From: Prevotella sp.
Lineage (GTDB): Bacteria > Bacteroidota > Bacteroidia > Bacteroidales > Bacteroidaceae
Assembly: GCA_017474515.1 (NCBI GenBank)
Contig: JAFVHN010000053.1
Span: forward strand, 1-64,000
Reading direction: 5' to 3'
DNA: 64,000 bases
This document shows positions 61,045 through 64,000 of the stretch, piece by piece (the first letter of the stretch is position 1; each line of letters starts with the position of its first letter). The notes beneath the pieces were generated by a model. The model had not been told where the DNA came from. It did not search any database and was given only the letters and a program-made list of their open reading frames with translations. The position numbers were made by a program, and so were the translations under genes.

Positions 61045-61101
61045 AAAAAGAGCTATGGGCTTCTGCCGCCATTTTGCAGCGAGTCAGAAGCTCATAGCTC
61101 A
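61045..61101 (-). terminator. Terminator of the minus-strand GH43 genes
   Basis: Arms 61051-61066 and 61086-61101 (GAGCTATGGGCTTCTG against CAGAAGCTCATAGCTC) pair with one mismatch. Read on the minus strand the stem ends in TTTTTA. Confidence 0.85.
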
Positions 61102-61173
61102 AAATAGAATCTTTATGTCTTAGGTGTTACTTCCCGGCAAAGGAAACCCGGCCAAGACAGCAACCCGTAGGAA

Positions 61174-62649
61174 TCAATGATTCCTGAAGTTCCACTTGGA
61201 ATTGTCGGATGAGAAGTCGTATTCGGCAATGGTGGGAGTGCTGTCACCGGCAGAGTACAGGACGTAGCGGGTGTTGATGCCCTCGCGGCCCGGAATGACT
61301 TTGGGCATGATGCGGAAAGTGCCGTCGGTGAGTTGCTCAATGCGCCAGAGCTGCTCGTCGGCGCCGGTATAGGCAGGCACCGTAGTCACCTCGAGGTCGG
61401 CAGTGGCGGCCAAGGCGCGCTGGGTGCCGTCGATGGTGATTTTGAAATAAGTATTTCCCAAGTAGCCGCCTTTATCTGCCACGGGCTGAATGTTCCAACG
61501 CTGGTGGGGACGGAACATATAGTCGCCTATGCGCACCGAGATGTTGCCCTCGGGCCAGGTGCCGATGACCTCTTCCAGCTTCTGTTCGGCCACGGGCTGC
61601 GGGGGAGCGGCATTCTGCTGGGGTCGGCCGAAACCGCCCTGACGGGGAACGTTCATGCGGATGAAGTCAACAGCCAGTTCGAGGGCATAGCCGCGGCGTT
61701 CGCTCTCAATCTCGAAGATGCCGCCCTTGAACTGTTCGCCGCCAACGGGCCAGTTGTTTTTCCAGAGCAGGGGGCGAATGGCCAATGTAGAGCGGCCACC
61801 CATGTCGAAGTCGGCCTCCCAGTGGAACGACATCACCTCCACGCCCTCGTCGATAATGGTTCGTCCGAAGTGTCCGGCACCGGTCTTGCGGTCACCGGCG
61901 GCAATCACCATCTTTCCGCCGCCGTGGAACATGTCGCGGCCCACGTTGTCAATGTATGGTCCGGTGACACTCTTGGCCCGTCCCACCACAATGTTATAGG
62001 TGGAGTTCACGCCGTCGCAGCAGGTGCCGTGGGTGCCCAGCAGGTAGTACCAGCCGTCGCGGTAGATGAGGTCGCTGGCCTCACAGTCGATGGCAATGTC
62101 CTGCTCCTTGTTGCCGCTCACGCGCTTGCCGGTGACGGGGTCGAGCTCAATGAGGCGGATGGTGCCGAAATAGGTGCCGTAGCTGGCCCACAGCCGGCCC
62201 GTGGTGGGATCGAGCAAGAGTCCGGGGTCGATGGCATCGTTGTCTTCCATGCCGTCAGAGGAGCACACCTCGATGGCCTCGGTGTATTTGAAGTCGGGGG
62301 AGTTGGGGTCAAGGGTTTTGTTCCACATGGTGAGGATGCGGCCGTTGTGGCCACCGCCCAGCCCGCCGCCGGTGGCTCCGTAGATGACGAGGTAGCGGTC
62401 GCCAATCTTCAGCACGTCGGGGGCAGCACCGCCGCCGGGGCGCACGGCTCCACCGTTCCAGGTCCAGCCGTCTTCAGAGATGAGGCCACCGCCGCCGGTG
62501 CCGAAGGTATAGTATTTACCATCGCATTCGGCCAGCGTCGAAGGGTCGTGGATATAGGGTTGTCCTACTTGTGCTTGAAGCATGGAGGGAAAGGCCATCA
62601 GGGCAAAGGCCGTGGCCAGGGTATGTGATATATATTTCTTGGTTTTCAT
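61174..62649 (-). CDS. GH43 family enzyme with C-terminal ricin-like lectin domain
   Basis: 491 residues. Signal peptide ending MLQAQ. The propeller (about 28-330) has YIHDPSTLAECDGKYYTFG (general base Asp), DAIDPGLLLDPTTGRLWASY and IDCEASDLIYRDGWYYLL (acid Glu), the pattern of arabinanase-like GH43 enzymes. A Gly/Phe/Gln/Pro-rich linker (RQGGFGRPQQNAAPPQP, about residues 334-350) precedes a C-terminal domain (about 360-491) with repeated GNTYFKITIDGTQRAL and DEQLWRIEQLTDGTFRI blocks resembling a ricin B or CBM13 lectin. Substrate (arabinan or arabinoxylan) is open. It follows another GH43 gene by 64 bp on the same strand and belongs to a cluster beyond the window. Confidence 0.85.
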   Translation of the reverse strand: MKTKKYISHTLATAFALMAFPSMLQAQVGQPYIHDPSTLAECDGKYYTFGTGGGGLISEDGWTWNGGAVRPGGGAAPDVLKIGDRYLVIYGATGGGLGGGHNGRILTMWNKTLDPNSPDFKYTEAIEVCSSDGMEDNDAIDPGLLLDPTTGRLWASYGTYFGTIRLIELDPVTGKRVSGNKEQDIAIDCEASDLIYRDGWYYLLGTHGTCCDGVNSTYNIVVGRAKSVTGPYIDNVGRDMFHGGGKMVIAAGDRKTGAGHFGRTIIDEGVEVMSFHWEADFDMGGRSTLAIRPLLWKNNWPVGGEQFKGGIFEIESERRGYALELAVDFIRMNVPRQGGFGRPQQNAAPPQPVAEQKLEEVIGTWPEGNISVRIGDYMFRPHQRWNIQPVADKGGYLGNTYFKITIDGTQRALAATADLEVTTVPAYTGADEQLWRIEQLTDGTFRIMPKVIPGREGINTRYVLYSAGDSTPTIAEYDFSSDNSKWNFRNH

Positions 62650-62713
62650 AACTCGAAGTAAATATGTGATAATTATATTTGTTGACGGATAAACGGGTTA
62701 TCGCATTCACTTG

Positions 62714-64000
62714 TTAAGGATTTACGACGGTGAAGCCCCTTACCGGCTGGCCCTTCTCGTCGAGGAAGCGCACGCAGAAATCGCTCATGCCCGGACCGTT
62801 GATGACGGCGCCGCGCAACACATTGCGGCCTTTCTTCAGCGTGAGGCGCGGCGACATGCCGTCGTCTTTCACCATACGGCGGTCGCCGGACAGGAGGAGG
62901 ACTTCCTCGCCGTTGAGCCACCACATGGAAGCGGAGTTGGAACCCACGGCCAGACGCACATCGCGGATTTCCTCGGGACAGTCGATAATGGTGACGGCCC
63001 AGAAGAGCACACCATAGACCTTCTCGCCCCATTTTTCGGCAAAGCGGAACAGTTTCACGTTGAAGCGCTCGCTATCGAGGGCATGCCAGGTGAGTGTCTG
63101 CTTCACGGTCTTCACCTCTGGCTGGGCAGGAGCTGCCGCGCCACGGCCAAAGCCTGCCGGAGCCTGCTCCTGGCGGAACACGGCCTTCACCTTCTGGCCG
63201 TCCTTCGGAAGAATGGTCTGCTGGCCCTTGAAATATTCGCGGTTGAAGTGTTCACGCAGATAACTGTCTGTAAACACGGTATTTCCGCTATTGGGCTTGT
63301 CGATGGGGTCCAAGAGCATCCAGCGGCGGATGAAGCCGTCCTGGTCGGGCTGGGCGGTAGGCGTAGTGACCTTCGAGAAATAGGTGGGACGGTTCTTGAA
63401 CTGCACCCAGTCCACGCTGACGGCGCCATTGCCTTCGTTGGTGATGACCAGGTCGGTGACGCCCTTGGGGGTGTATTCAAGCGAGGCGGTCTGCGTAAGC
63501 CACTGGTTGCGCAGATCGCGGCTGAAGCGGCCCATCATGGGACCTCCGCCGCCGGCAGGAGGCTCGGGCGGGCGCACCGTCAGCTTGAAGCGGGCAATGA
63601 CACGGCCCTTGGCGTTGCCCTCGCGGATGCAGAACTCGGTGTCGTCGGCGGCCTTTACCGAGAGGATGATATATCCGTCGGTGATACAGCCGAAGTCCAC
63701 GTCTTTATAAAGCGACCAGCTGCCCTTCTGCGGCAGGGTGACACAGCCGCCGCGCATGTAGTTGGCCGTGTCAACAGCCTCGCTGCTCACGCCGGCGCTG
63801 CTGGAGCTGAAGCGGTCGATCTGAATTTTCTCCGTGGCCTGGTTGATGCCCACGCCGCGCATGGTTTCCTTCACCTCCTGGATGGTGCCGTCGGGGTTGA
63901 AGAACAGCTTCTCAATGCACACCGAACGGCGCTTGTCGTCTTTCGGCGAGAAGAAGTTGGTGTGGTAGAACAGGTACCACTGGCCCTTGTAGTTCACAAT
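62714..64000 (-). CDS. GH43-type enzyme with CBM6 and a C-terminal jelly-roll domain (N-terminus outside the window)
   Basis: The frame is open to the right edge, giving about 429 C-terminal residues; the first ATG seen at 63997 is internal. The visible start MNYKGQWYLFYHTNFF with EKLFFNPDGTIQEV is the end of a GH43 propeller. A CBM6-like module follows (SSSSAGVSSEAVDTANYMRG to VSVDWVQFKN) with a Gly/Pro/Met-rich insert (RPPEPPAGGGGPMMGRFS). Next is a linker region with a second Gly/Phe/Ala-rich insert (APAGFGRGAAAPAQPE), and a C-terminal beta domain (RLAVGSNSASMWWLNGEEV; GRNVLRGAVINGPG) resembling galactose-binding-like accessory domains. It is upstream of, and probably co-transcribed with, the other minus-strand GH43 gene. 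Confidence 0.8.
   Translation of the reverse strand: MVNYKGQWYLFYHTNFFSPKDDKRRSVCIEKLFFNPDGTIQEVKETMRGVGINQATEKIQIDRFSSSSAGVSSEAVDTANYMRGGCVTLPQKGSWSLYKDVDFGCITDGYIILSVKAADDTEFCIREGNAKGRVIARFKLTVRPPEPPAGGGGPMMGRFSRDLRNQWLTQTASLEYTPKGVTDLVITNEGNGAVSVDWVQFKNRPTYFSKVTTPTAQPDQDGFIRRWMLLDPIDKPNSGNTVFTDSYLREHFNREYFKGQQTILPKDGQKVKAVFRQEQAPAGFGRGAAAPAQPEVKTVKQTLTWHALDSERFNVKLFRFAEKWGEKVYGVLFWAVTIIDCPEEIRDVRLAVGSNSASMWWLNGEEVLLLSGDRRMVKDDGMSPRLTLKKGRNVLRGAVINGPGMSDFCVRFLDEKGQPVRGFTVVNP

Overview
The window comes from a Bacteroidota genome, most probably Prevotella sensu lato (Prevotella, Segatella or Xylanibacter). Three things point there: promoters of the TTTG-N19-TAnnTTTG type, tandem SusC/SusD pairs with a hybrid two-component regulator, and a gene order matching the xusABCDE-xyn10C xylan operon known from ruminal Prevotella. 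Genus is inferred from architecture; no database search was possible.

Positions 1-8086 (minus strand) hold housekeeping genes: an ExbB-ExbD-ExbD-TonB energy-transduction operon (TonB cut by the window edge), a class I aminotransferase, ribBA, an LptF/LptG-type permease and a START-like protein. A tRNA with anticodon CAT (8248-8321) follows, then a block of short palindromic repeats. Positions 9152-13635 (plus) carry ftsX, a DUF3098 gene, uppP, truB, queA and folK, ending in a long-stem terminator inferred to serve both strands.

Positions 13695-52395 form a large xylan-degradation region. A minus-strand hybrid two-component sensor/regulator faces the operon xusA-xusB-xusC-xusD-xusE-xyn10C, which supplies outer-membrane import, surface binding and a surface xylanase. 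Separate transcription units follow: a two-module acetyl esterase; a GH10 xylanase-feruloyl esterase with GH8; a small alpha/beta-hydrolase esterase; GH97-GH31-GH95; and GH43-CBM6-GH43-CBM6 with a second GH43. Together they would cut the xylan backbone, remove acetyl and feruloyl esters, and trim arabinosyl, galactosyl and xylosyl side chains of complex glucuronoarabinoxylan. A YoeB-type toxin-antitoxin pair sits between two of the units.

Positions 53138-60784 encode a 2548-residue leucine-rich-repeat surface protein of BspA type with an AT-rich internal segment. At the right end two minus-strand GH43 genes (one cut by the edge) belong to another carbohydrate cluster.

The most unusual signal is non-coding: six copies of a 203-205 bp element lie between transcription units from 8791 to 52844. 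Each has direct-repeat ends and a large central inverted repeat, with a compensatory base change in one copy. Other points are a 76-bp duplicated promoter with an embedded palindrome before the GH97 gene, a 19-nt identical sequence at the same distance from two esterase-gene promoters, and Gly-Phe-rich inserts shared by five otherwise unrelated secreted enzymes.
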